Positions 18,946-26,730 of a DNA stretch of 48,929 nt are shown one piece after another. The notes beneath the pieces are model-generated. The model was given only the letters and a program-made list of their open reading frames with translations. It made no database searches and was not told where the DNA came from. Source of the stretch: Fluviicola sp. (GTDB taxonomy: Bacteria > Bacteroidota > Bacteroidia > Flavobacteriales_D > Crocinitomicaceae); assembly GCA_002733985.1 (NCBI GenBank), contig NVXP01000004.1, positions 1 through 48,929 on the forward strand, written 5' to 3'. Each line of letters starts with the position of its first letter. Positions within the stretch are counted from its first letter, which is position 1. The position numbers and the translations under genes were made by a program.

Positions 18946-19269
18946 CTACATTCCTACAGCTTTCTTTCCTTCTTCAACTACAATCTTCTTTCCTTCTTCA
19001 ATCAATTCAGGAGCTTTTTCTTTAACTGCGTCAGTTACTGCATCCGTAATCGCGTCTTTTCCGTCTTCCATTCCTTCAGCAGTAGCGTCTTTGACTTGAT
19101 CCAAAAGATCATCCATCATTCCCGTCTTTTCTGCAGCAGTACTATCTACTTGCTCTTGTGCATCATCAGCAACTTCGTCTAAGTTATCCTCTACTACAAC
19201 TTCGCCTCCACATGCTGTCATTGCCATTCCTGCAGCAATCGCTGCAACAAACATAAAATTTCTTTTCAT
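18946..19269 (-). CDS. Small acidic helical lipoprotein
   Basis: The 107-residue product has a lipobox (AAGMAMTAC) with lipidation at C20. The mature part is Asp/Glu/Ala/Lys-rich and helical, with heptad-like pieces (DDLLDQVKDATAEGMEDGKD, ITDAVTDAVKEKAPELIEEG). It resembles small stress-type or Lpp-like envelope proteins, but no family was recognised. It is a single gene with its own short intergenic spaces. Confidence 0.8.
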   Translation of the reverse strand: MKRNFMFVAAIAAGMAMTACGGEVVVEDNLDEVADDAQEQVDSTAAEKTGMMDDLLDQVKDATAEGMEDGKDAITDAVTDAVKEKAPELIEEGKKIVVEEGKKAVGM

Positions 19270-19329
19270 CTTAATTGTTTTTGGTTATACCCGAAATTAC
19301 GAAGAATTCAAAGTAAATAAAAGTGCCTT

Positions 19330-21060
19330 TTACTTTTTGTGGATAAGTAATGATTTTGTGTAAACCTGATCAGCAGAAATTAGACGAACGATATAAGAAC
19401 CATTGTTAAGGTCGTTCAATTCAAGTAGTTGCTCACCAATAAACCCATCACTTCGAAGTACTGTTCTTCCAAGCATATCCAGCACTTCAACTTCTTCCAC
19501 TTGTGTTGTTTCTCCTACTCGAATTCGAACAAAATCACCAGCAGGATTTGGGAACATTTCCCATTTAAGCTTTGTGAGATCTTCCAATCCAATTGTTACC
19601 GCCTGACCTACAGACATGGATGAACAACCATAGATATCTGTCAACATTACGGTATAATTTCCTGAAATAGCCGGTACGCAAACGTCCAAAGTATCATCCT
19701 GAAGAACAACACCATCAACAAACCATTGAATTTGAGAAGTACTTGAGTTCAGGACGATCAAATTACCCGCAGCATTCATTGTTGTAAGCGGAACAAATGC
19801 TGTATCGCAATATATCGCCAAAGTTGTATCTGAAAAACTCACACAACCATTTGCATTGATCGCTACTAAATGATATAAGCCTGAATTCTGGACAATGTGC
19901 GATGTATCTGTCGCACCAGAAATTGGACTCCCATTGAAATACCATTGATAACTCTCTCCCAAATCATTTGCTGATAGCGTATGAGGAATCGAGTCCCAAG
20001 CAACAGTTGGTATTGCAGGAAAACCACTGATATGAACTGTGTCTACTGAAAGAATCGAAGGAGAAGGAAGAATTTGTTGATATGTTATGGTGTAATCAAC
20101 AACTGCTGTTCCAACGGCACAACCGGTGCAACCATTAATATTAAGTGCTGCCGTTCCCATGAAGTCATCTGCGCCAAAAAGAGGTTCACCTGCATCCGAT
20201 TCCCAAATTTCAATTGTATAGGAATTTGCGGGATCAAGTAAAACAGACGCTGGCCAACTAACTGGTGGATCAGTATCCGCAATAACTCCAGACTGACTGA
20301 AAATTATTCCGTTCTCATAGATAATATAGTACGCATCAGCGTCGTCGAATGAAGGAAAACCACCTCCATAACCAGACATACTTTGAATGGCAACATTTGT
20401 AAGGGTATAAACCTCCAAGGTGTCCACTGACGACCATGCTTGATAATGTACTTCGTAATCTCCAGGTGTTGTATAAATTTGTGGTGCAGGGTTCTCTGCT
20501 GTAGAAATGTTTCCATTTCCAAAATCCCATGAATATGCCAATAATCCAGGGTTGTTATTTGTGAAATCGACGGTTTGTGGTGTACATCCTGTTGCGCCAA
20601 TCATTCCGAAACCATTGTTGGTTGTAACGACATTGGCTGGAAGAATTTCCATAAAGACCGAAAATGAAGTTGGGATTCCACTGGCAATCGTAAGATCTGC
20701 AATTACTGTTACATCAATATTGTATAGTCCTGCGAGAAGTGGTGTTCCATAAACATTGATACAACCGTAAGGATTCACTTGAGGATCATAATCACAATTG
20801 CTTGCAGAATTGTTGCATTCCCACGAAAGACCTACGGGCAAGGCAATTGATAGAATATGAAAATTCGTAAAATCAAATCCTTGGGTATCCAAAGGCATTA
20901 CAAATGTGATATCTTCATCGTAAAACTGATTCACGTTCCCTATAGGCATCGTATCTGGGTAGATACCTGGAACTGTTTCATTAAAATCAATCGTACAAAT
21001 CTGCGCAGTACTTGATAAAGGTATTAAGCACAGAATAAGGAGTAGACGGTTTATCATCAT
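19330..21060 (-). CDS. T9SS type A secreted protein with PKD domain
   Basis: The 576-residue exported protein has a signal peptide (MINRLLLILCLIPLSSTAQ), beta-sandwich domains, a PKD domain near residue 165 (VDFTNNNPGLLAYSWDFGNG) and Ig-like repeats (YQWYFNGSPISGATDTSHIV; IQWFVDGVVLQDDTLDVCVP). The C-terminal ~80 residues form a type A T9SS sorting domain (WEMFPNPAGDFVRIRV, VEEVEVLDMLGRTVLRS, GSYIVRLISADQVYTKSLLI). It is exported to the surface, probably with a binding role; no catalytic module was seen. The double ATG at 21060/21057 leaves the exact start uncertain by one codon. Confidence 0.92.
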   Translation of the reverse strand: MMINRLLLILCLIPLSSTAQICTIDFNETVPGIYPDTMPIGNVNQFYDEDITFVMPLDTQGFDFTNFHILSIALPVGLSWECNNSASNCDYDPQVNPYGCINVYGTPLLAGLYNIDVTVIADLTIASGIPTSFSVFMEILPANVVTTNNGFGMIGATGCTPQTVDFTNNNPGLLAYSWDFGNGNISTAENPAPQIYTTPGDYEVHYQAWSSVDTLEVYTLTNVAIQSMSGYGGGFPSFDDADAYYIIYENGIIFSQSGVIADTDPPVSWPASVLLDPANSYTIEIWESDAGEPLFGADDFMGTAALNINGCTGCAVGTAVVDYTITYQQILPSPSILSVDTVHISGFPAIPTVAWDSIPHTLSANDLGESYQWYFNGSPISGATDTSHIVQNSGLYHLVAINANGCVSFSDTTLAIYCDTAFVPLTTMNAAGNLIVLNSSTSQIQWFVDGVVLQDDTLDVCVPAISGNYTVMLTDIYGCSSMSVGQAVTIGLEDLTKLKWEMFPNPAGDFVRIRVGETTQVEEVEVLDMLGRTVLRSDGFIGEQLLELNDLNNGSYIVRLISADQVYTKSLLIHKK

Positions 21061-21119
21061 TTTAGTTTTAGTCGTACTAAGATATAGATTTTTCCTATTG
21101 CCTCATTTAGATTTTCAAC

Positions 21120-21151
21120 TTGACATTGTCTTTGATGAATTCGTATCTTTG
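21120..21151 (+). promoter_or_regulatory. Bacteroidota-type promoter of the superoxide dismutase gene
   Basis: TTG (21120-21122), 21 bases, then TATCTTTG (21144-21151), an exact match to TAnnTTTG. Transcription would begin near 21158, leaving a leader of about 90 bases before ATG 21247. Confidence 0.65.
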
Positions 21152-21246
21152 GAAAAACACAAATTCAACAATTGCTTTAGCTGTAGTTGTTTGTCTTCAA
21201 TAATTCGAAGTTCAAGCCTCAGTAAAGGTGTAAAAACAAAAATATT

Positions 21247-21846
21247 ATGGCATTCGAATTACCTAAATTAGATTACGCATACGATGCATTGGCACCACAT
21301 ATTGATGCACGTACAATGGAGATTCACCATTCAAAGCATCACCAAGGATACACGACTAAATTAAACGCTGCTATTGCAGGGACTGACTTCGAAGGGAAAA
21401 GCATCGAAGATATTTTGAAGTCTTGCGCAGATACTCCAGCTGTTCGTAACAATGGTGGTGGATTTTATAATCACGGTTTGTTCTGGTCTGTAATGAGCCC
21501 AGATGGTGGTGGTTTACCAACAGGAGATTTAGCAGCATCAATTGACAGTGCATTTGGATCATTTGATGCATTCAAAGAAGCATTTTCGACAGCAGCAGCT
21601 ACGCAATTTGGTTCAGGTTGGGCTTGGTTGTGTGTAACAGATGGAAAATTGAAAGTTTGTTCAACAGCAAACCAAGATAACCCAATTATGGGACTTGGAT
21701 GTGGAGGAACACCAATTTTAGGATTGGATGTTTGGGAACATGCTTACTACTTAAACTACCAAAACCGTCGTCCTGATTACATCAACGCATTTTTCAACGT
21801 GATCAACTGGACTAAGGTTTCAGAAATGTTCGCTGCAGCGAAATAA
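21247..21846 (+). CDS. sodA: Superoxide dismutase, Mn/Fe family (Mn-type signatures)
   Basis: Dismutes superoxide to oxygen and peroxide. The 199 residues are full length. Metal ligands are H27, H76 (YNHGLFW), D161 and H165 (DVWEHAYY), with the gateway motif [10 protein letters not shown]. The second-sphere residues are of the Mn type: NNGGGFYNH, and ANQDNPIMG with Gln in the position used by SodA rather than the Gln of Fe-SodB. Metal preference can shift in Bacteroidota, so Mn is likely but a cambialistic enzyme is possible. There is no signal peptide. It has a strong promoter (21120-21151) and its own terminator (21866-21904), so it is monocistronic. Confidence 0.96.
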   Translation: MAFELPKLDYAYDALAPHIDARTMEIHHSKHHQGYTTKLNAAIAGTDFEGKSIEDILKSCADTPAVRNNGGGFYNHGLFWSVMSPDGGGLPTGDLAASIDSAFGSFDAFKEAFSTAAATQFGSGWAWLCVTDGKLKVCSTANQDNPIMGLGCGGTPILGLDVWEHAYYLNYQNRRPDYINAFFNVINWTKVSEMFAAAK

Positions 21847-21865
21847 GGAAAGACCCTTTATATTG

Positions 21866-21904
21866 AACCCCTTTTTTCCGATAGCTATCGGAAGGAAGGG
21901 GTTT
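21866..21904 (+). terminator. Strong terminator after sodA built on a palindrome
   Basis: The core TTCCGATAGCTATCGGAA (21876-21893) is a perfect palindrome. Flanking AACCCC and GGGGTT extend the stem to about 19 pairs, with two possible G-U pairs, followed by TTTTT. The core carries the TATCGGA word found in the tandem arrays. Confidence 0.85.
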
Positions 21905-21961
21905 TTCAGTAAAAAAAAACGCAGCAGAGTAAATAATAAAATCAATGTTGAATTCAAAAAC

Positions 21962-22381
21962 ATGATTTTCGCCAAGTACATATTGGGGCAATATTTGATT
22001 TTTTCGATAGTTGCTTTACTATTCTCGTGCGCAATATTTGCTACAGACAACCCTGACTTCCCGAACAAACTTGTGCATCTTTTCTATTATTATTTTGGTT
22101 CTCACTTGGCATATTGGGCTTTGTATGTCCTTTTCTCTTTGCAATTAATGTTCCTCTCGAAACTCAAAGGCTCAATCAGCAACTACAATGCCATGCTCTT
22201 CTTCGTGTTGATCCTCGCGGGGATATTAAAATGTTCGATGTGCACCATTTCGGCAATCAAGGATCAAACTTTTTCTCCACTCATAGGTTGTTCAATCGGT
22301 TTTGCCTTCGGACTTGCCGGTTATCATCTGTATATCCATGGAAAGGAAATACAATCCTTTAAATCAAAAAAAATGTATTAA
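21962..22381 (+). CDS. Small multi-pass membrane protein of unknown function
   Basis: From ATG 21962 the product has 139 residues and about four hydrophobic helices (LIFSIVALLFSCAIFA; LAYWALYVLFSLQLMFL; AMLFFVLILAGILKCSM; LIGCSIGFAFGLAGYHLYIH). The frame is open back to 21863, but that stretch is the sodA terminator, so the later ATG is chosen. There are no recognisable motifs, and the C-terminus is basic and probably cytoplasmic. Confidence 0.6.
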   Translation: MIFAKYILGQYLIFSIVALLFSCAIFATDNPDFPNKLVHLFYYYFGSHLAYWALYVLFSLQLMFLSKLKGSISNYNAMLFFVLILAGILKCSMCTISAIKDQTFSPLIGCSIGFAFGLAGYHLYIHGKEIQSFKSKKMY

Positions 22382-22454
22382 TTATAACCAGATTGAGATC
22401 CCCGAAATTTTCGTAACTTTTCTACACCAATCAGTTGTGCACTAAACTAGCGTT

Positions 22455-23138
22455 ATGATCAAAATAAGCTTTTCACTTCTTCTATTATCAACGATATTTT
22501 CTTGCACGGCACAAACGACTGACTCAAATCAATTGGTAGATCCTTCTAACTCAATCGATGAAAATTCAATTAAATTAGACAGCTCGGACATCCATTTTCA
22601 GTTTCGCGGACGATGTACAGCGTTCAACAGCAAAAAAAATGATGTCCCATCAAATGGAGAAGCACATTCACAGAATCTTGCGTCAAAAACAGATAGTAAA
22701 TTCGAAGAAAATAGAAATTACCTTTTCTTAAATACTGATGAATATTTGAATAATGGAAATGGTCTTGCAGCGCATAAATTGTACCTCGTCAATACGACTA
22801 AAAAGAAAGTTGAATACGCTGCACAAGATAGTCGTCTGTATATTGTTGCTCAGGCTTTAGATTCGAATGGAGTTTGGAACGCAATCAGTTATCTACCTTC
22901 TAGCTGGTGTGGAAATAGTTATCATACCTTAACTCTTGGCAAAAACGAATATTGGAGTTTTAACGTTCCCGTGTTCAAAGGGACTTTTGAAACGAAGCTT
23001 CGTTATGTTTTGACGCGAAAAGATGAACATCAACTTGTTTCAAATGAGATTGATGTCCGAATAAATCCTGATCAATTTAATACAGAACTGAAACAAGGCC
23101 ATACTCCAACAGGACTTATGGATTCCTACGATGATTAA
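22455..23138 (+). CDS. Lipoprotein of unknown function
   Basis: The 227-residue protein has a lipobox (LLLSTIFSC, lipidation at C17). The mature region begins Ser/Asn/Asp-rich, then has a beta-rich domain with paired cysteines (GRCTAF and SSWCGNSYHTLTLG) and strands such as NEYWSFNVPVFKGTFETKLR. No family was recognised. The domain looks like an immunoglobulin-type sandwich. It lies alone between two other envelope genes on the same strand. Confidence 0.75.
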   Translation: MIKISFSLLLLSTIFSCTAQTTDSNQLVDPSNSIDENSIKLDSSDIHFQFRGRCTAFNSKKNDVPSNGEAHSQNLASKTDSKFEENRNYLFLNTDEYLNNGNGLAAHKLYLVNTTKKKVEYAAQDSRLYIVAQALDSNGVWNAISYLPSSWCGNSYHTLTLGKNEYWSFNVPVFKGTFETKLRYVLTRKDEHQLVSNEIDVRINPDQFNTELKQGHTPTGLMDSYDD

Positions 23139-23209
23139 TCTTGAGCTCATTCGGAAGGGTTTTTTCGTAACTTTTCGATCGCTTGACCACTATACAATAA
23201 ATCAGACCT

Positions 23210-24100
23210 ATGAAACCAGTCTCCTCCCTACGAAAAATTATCTTTTTGCCTTTGGCATTACTTGCTTGCATATTGATCATCTCCGCTCAAAATCCACCGC
23301 CTACTGAAAACGAATTGACACTTACTGAAGCAATCACTGATGGTTCAATTGAGGCAGATGTAAGCTCCGTAGGTAAACACAGTGGCAAATCCGTGAAACT
23401 GATTGTGACCAACACAACCAGTCGTTCGCTCAAAATCATTATCCCGGCTGGAACAACATATATCCCTGGAGAAGATGAAGAACAAACACTCATTCAGTTG
23501 GAAGAGGATTTCTTCGTCTTGGAACCAAAAGGATCGAAAACGCACATGATCGCGGCATTTTGTACAGAAGCATCAGATAGAAGTCCTACCTCTGGCGGGA
23601 AATTTAAACTTTCCAAAAGCTCAAATAAAAAGTTGAATGAAGCCATCGTCTATATGAAAGGCAAAAGGATTGATAGGCGATCATTTCAAGATGTTGTTTG
23701 GGCCATCACGGATGGTCATTCAGTTTCGCACATCCAGACACCAAACTCGCAAACGAAAGTATTCAGATCTTATCTTGCAGAACTCACCGGCCAAGAAGAT
23801 ACATGGTACACATCGCCAAGGCAACACGCTATCGATGATCAAGGGTATATCGTTTCTCAAACCGTTGTTATTCGTGGGAAAATTGCATTTTCCTCAGATG
23901 GAACTTCTGTTATTCGCCAAGAAGTAATTGATAAAGATGGCGTAGTTCGATTTGCACGCCCGCCCGTAACTCCATTGAGATCTAGGAAAGTAACGATGGA
24001 TTTTATTATTCGCGTTCGTGGATGGGAAGCAGGTGACTACACGCTTCGTATTATGAAAGATGATGAAGTATTGAAAACGTATCCGTTTGAATTGAGTTAA
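23210..24100 (+). CDS. Exported beta-sandwich protein of unknown function
   Basis: The 296-residue protein has a hydrophobic N-terminal signal (FLPLALLACILIISAQ). An N-terminal domain with VKLIVTNTTSRSLKIIIPAG and TTYIPGEDEEQTLIQLEEDF resembles secreted domains that bind or anchor through beta strands, followed by AFCTEASDRSPTSGG and AIVYMKGKRIDRRSFQDVVW. The C-terminal domain (KVTMDFIIRVRGWEAGDYTL) looks like a second sandwich. No catalytic motif was seen. The 8-bp tandem array lies 18 bases after its stop. Confidence 0.75.
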   Translation: MKPVSSLRKIIFLPLALLACILIISAQNPPPTENELTLTEAITDGSIEADVSSVGKHSGKSVKLIVTNTTSRSLKIIIPAGTTYIPGEDEEQTLIQLEEDFFVLEPKGSKTHMIAAFCTEASDRSPTSGGKFKLSKSSNKKLNEAIVYMKGKRIDRRSFQDVVWAITDGHSVSHIQTPNSQTKVFRSYLAELTGQEDTWYTSPRQHAIDDQGYIVSQTVVIRGKIAFSSDGTSVIRQEVIDKDGVVRFARPPVTPLRSRKVTMDFIIRVRGWEAGDYTLRIMKDDEVLKTYPFELS

Positions 24101-24118
24101 ATCGTAGCAGCCGGTGGC

Positions 24119-24164
24119 GATTGTCCGATTGTCCGATTGTCCGATTGTCCGATTGTCCGATTGT
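24119..24164 (-). repeat. Tandem 8-bp repeat array (TCGGACAA on the minus strand), ~5.75 copies
   Basis: Five perfect copies of TTGTCCGA (plus strand) at 24121-24160, with partial copies on both sides. It lies between the 3' ends of the gene ending at 24100 and the nifU-like gene ending at 24242. Read on the minus strand the core is ATCGGAC, the same core as the 7294-7330 array. Confidence 0.92.
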
Positions 24165-24241
24165 TTAAGAACGATCATTTTCAGTTAGAATGTACATCAT
24201 ACTGTCGGAAAACCTTAGCGTAGCGTTTCGTGAAATCGAAT

Positions 24242-24499
24242 CTAAACAGACTCTGGAGTAAGTGCAACAACTGATGTTACTTCAGGTGCAGCTCTCTTCA
24301 CTGCTTCTTCTAGACCAGCTTTTAAGGTCATCATTGACATTGAACAATCGCTGCACGCTCCAAGAAGACGAACAACGACAACAGCATCATCTGTGATTTC
24401 AACAAGTTCCATGTCACCACCATCAGCATGTAAGAAAGGACGTAATTGCTCCATTGAGTCCAATACTTTCTTTTCGATGTCTTTTTTATTAATGGACAT
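24242..24499 (-). CDS. NifU C-terminal-domain Fe-S scaffold protein
   Basis: The 85-residue protein is a stand-alone NifU C-terminal (Nfu) domain. It carries LRPFLHADGGDMELVEI and the cluster-binding pair C49/C52 in LLGACSDCSMSMMTLK, which would hold a [4Fe-4S] or [2Fe-2S] cluster between two monomers for delivery to target proteins. Its start overlaps the mrp stop by 11 bases, so the two are coupled and probably act in one Fe-S delivery step. Confidence 0.95.
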   Translation of the reverse strand: MSINKKDIEKKVLDSMEQLRPFLHADGGDMELVEITDDAVVVVRLLGACSDCSMSMMTLKAGLEEAVKRAAPEVTSVVALTPESV

Positions 24500-25574
24500 G
24501 GGCTTGTTTTTTGTCTTTTAGCGCTGCGACGCGTTCCACGAAAGTACGAACTAAATCGTCAAATGATTTGGCAATAGGGCTATTTTCTTGAAATACAGCA
24601 GGTCTCCCGATATCTCCAGCTTCACGAACACCCTGAACAAGTGGGATATGCCCCAAGAAAGGAACATTCATTCCGTGCGCCAAATTCTTCGCTCCATCAC
24701 GACCAAAAATGTAATATTTACTATCTGGAAGCTCTTCAGGAGTGAACCAAGCCATATTTTCAATGATTCCAACAATGGGCACATTGATTGAATCCAGTTG
24801 AAACATGTTTACACCTTTACGCGCATCAGCCAAGGCAACCTCTTGAGGTGTACTAACAATCACCGCTCCATCTAATGGAACAGTTTGCACCAATGATAAA
24901 TGAATATCACCAGTTCCAGGTGGCAAATCAATTAACAGATAATCCAATTCACCCCAATGAGCATCAGTGAACATCTGAGTGAGTGCTTTAGAAGCCATTG
25001 GACCACGCCAAACGACTGCATTATTTTGTTCCGTGAAAAATCCGATCGATAAAATTTTGATTCCGTAACTCAATACAGGATTAATTTTCGCAACACCATC
25101 TATATCCAACATCGTTGGGCGATCATGAACCACGTCAAACATCGTTGGCATCGAAGGTCCGTAAATATCTGCATCCACGATTCCTACGCGATAACCAGCT
25201 TTTGCCAATCCACCGGCCAAGTTTGCTGTTATTGTAGATTTACCAACCCCACCTTTTCCAGATGCGATGGCAATAATATTCTTCACTTCAGGAAGGATCT
25301 TGCGTTGAGCTGCTTTTGCTTCTGCAGGCAATCCAACAACAGAGGCAGCTACCTCAATTTCTTCACCAAAAGCACGTTTTAAATTAAATTCCAATGCTTC
25401 TTGCATGCGTTTTCGTGCATGCAATGCTGGGTTTGAAACGTATACTTTCAATGTTATTTTTGATCCTTCGATCTGCAAATCCTCTACTAGATTGGCTGAA
25501 ACTAAGTCTTTTTTAAGATCTGGCTCCAGAATTGAACCTAGTATCTCGAGGACATTTTCACGTGATATTTCCAT
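24489..25574 (-). CDS. mrp: Mrp/ApbC-family P-loop ATPase, Fe-S cluster carrier type
   Basis: The 361-residue protein has an N-terminal MIP18/DUF59 domain (~1-85) and a deviant Walker A motif SGKGGVGKS (105-113) typical of MinD/Mrp ATPases, with VDADIYGPSMP and LLIDLPPGTGD. In the family it carries Fe-S clusters to apoproteins. Here the usual CxxC is replaced (ENMAWFTPEELPDSKYYIFG), and the translation contains no cysteine at all, so it cannot ligate a cluster itself. It is translationally coupled to a NifU-domain gene that has the CxxC. Confidence 0.95.
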   Translation of the reverse strand: MEISRENVLEILGSILEPDLKKDLVSANLVEDLQIEGSKITLKVYVSNPALHARKRMQEALEFNLKRAFGEEIEVAASVVGLPAEAKAAQRKILPEVKNIIAIASGKGGVGKSTITANLAGGLAKAGYRVGIVDADIYGPSMPTMFDVVHDRPTMLDIDGVAKINPVLSYGIKILSIGFFTEQNNAVVWRGPMASKALTQMFTDAHWGELDYLLIDLPPGTGDIHLSLVQTVPLDGAVIVSTPQEVALADARKGVNMFQLDSINVPIVGIIENMAWFTPEELPDSKYYIFGRDGAKNLAHGMNVPFLGHIPLVQGVREAGDIGRPAVFQENSPIAKSFDDLVRTFVERVAALKDKKQAHVH

Positions 25575-25606
25575 GGATGTGTGCTTTCGATTGAAAGCGA
25601 TTTTTT

Positions 25607-26212
25607 TTAGCTCTTTCGGTTAAACCGTTTGAATGATTTAATCGATTTTGCCATTAGCTCAACAATGTGTTTATCGCAGCCCTCTTCTGCAGAAGACAAA
25701 CCATAAATGATGTTTTCGATTGTTTTTTGACCATAAACGTGATACGATTTATGCTCGATTCCAACTTCTGGAGCAGCGTATTTAGAACCTGCAACCATTA
25801 ATGTTCTTTCATAAACGATCAAGTCCGATTCGTCAATTAAGTATTTAATCTTAAAAAACTTCTGATCCTTTAAATCCTTTTTCTTTTCCCCAACTAAATC
25901 ATCCAAAATCCCGAAATCTTCAATGAGTAATTGGAATTTTTGTCCAACACTGATTTCCCATTTAAACGACTCTTCATGTTTGACCTCAGGTCGAGTTGAT
26001 GCACCAATATTTGCGGTTTCATCCGGAAGAGAAATGACACCCGGAATTTCGTGGTCCGTCATTATGAAATCTTGGAATTCATAGTAGTCGTCGTTAACAG
26101 CAAGGTCCTGAGAAACAAGACTTGGATTCTCTTCGCCACAGCTCGTCAAGGCAAACATCCCGAAGATGATTGCGGCAAATCCCGTGCTTTTGATCAAAAA
26201 TGATTTTGTCAT
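25607..26212 (-). CDS. Lipoprotein of unknown function
   Basis: From ATG 26212 the protein has 201 residues and a lipobox (FGMFALTSC, lipidation at C25). The mature part alternates charged helices and strands (VGQKFQLLIEDFGILDDLVG, FFKIKYLIDESDLIVYERTL) and ends in a basic helix (HIVELMAKSIKSFKRFNRK). No family was recognised. An upstream start at 26242 would place ten extra residues before the signal and is less likely. Confidence 0.75.
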   Translation of the reverse strand: MTKSFLIKSTGFAAIIFGMFALTSCGEENPSLVSQDLAVNDDYYEFQDFIMTDHEIPGVISLPDETANIGASTRPEVKHEESFKWEISVGQKFQLLIEDFGILDDLVGEKKKDLKDQKFFKIKYLIDESDLIVYERTLMVAGSKYAAPEVGIEHKSYHVYGQKTIENIIYGLSSAEEGCDKHIVELMAKSIKSFKRFNRKS

Positions 26213-26251
26213 TTTCCTATGAATTAATTCAAATTCTTCCAAATACTACGA

Positions 26252-26288
26252 CAAATATACGAAACCTAGTTGTTAGTTCTTAAATCAA
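26252..26288 (-). promoter_or_regulatory. Candidate promoter for the 26212 lipoprotein gene
   Basis: On the minus strand TATATTTG (26259-26252) matches TAnnTTTG exactly. The nearest TTG (26288-26286) is 26 bases away, longer than ideal. It would give a leader of about 30 bases. Confidence 0.4.
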
Positions 26289-26316
26289 GGTGCTTGGCAA
26301 CAGAAAAAATTAGCAA

Positions 26317-26727
26317 TTATTTGATCATCACACCTTTTTCGCCGATAATTGGTAAGATTTTCATGTTCTCCTCTGATATTGACTCAGCTACGAAAACGAA
26401 TTTTTTGTCGTAAAGAACATCGTTTACCCAGAAACTAATCCAATATTCATTTGACAATCCAAATACTTCTTCGATGATGGGTTCAATTTTCGCTGCCTCA
26501 TTCGGTAGTAAAAGCTCCAAACTATGACGCAGTTTTGATGTACGAGTAGTCTCACCAGTAGTCACATTCTTGCCATATCCTTGACTCGTGACAATAATTC
26601 CTTCCATGATGTCTTCTCGGAGGTTTATTAAATATACATTGTATACTTTTTCATTCTCCTCATTGAACTGCTGCACTACTGCGAATGCTACCCCTTCTAC
26701 TGTGGGGCCAAGTAATTCTTCACGCAT
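26317..26727 (-). CDS. Conserved Bacteroidota protein of unknown function
   Basis: The 136-residue protein has no signal peptide, so it is cytoplasmic. It begins LGPTVEGVAFAVVQQFNEEN and continues NVYLINLREDIMEGIIVTSQ, LLLPNEAAKIEPIIEEVFGL and DKKFVFVAESISEENMKILP. From memory, relatives in this phylum are sometimes mislabelled as a phenylalanyl-tRNA synthetase alpha subunit, which this sequence does not support. It starts three bases after the serine hydrolase stop and is the last gene of the pgi/pmi-lipB cluster. Confidence 0.8.
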   Translation of the reverse strand: MREELLGPTVEGVAFAVVQQFNEENEKVYNVYLINLREDIMEGIIVTSQGYGKNVTTGETTRTSKLRHSLELLLPNEAAKIEPIIEEVFGLSNEYWISFWVNDVLYDKKFVFVAESISEENMKILPIIGEKGVMIK

Positions 26728-26730
26728 AAT

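Noticed and set aside
21863-21961. N-terminal extension of the membrane protein after sodA
   Set aside because: It would be translated from the sodA terminator hairpin.
24119-24178. Minus-strand frame through the octamer array with SDNRTIG repeats
   Set aside because: The repeat has an 8-base unit, so any frame through it repeats by chance. No start signal or conserved domain is present.
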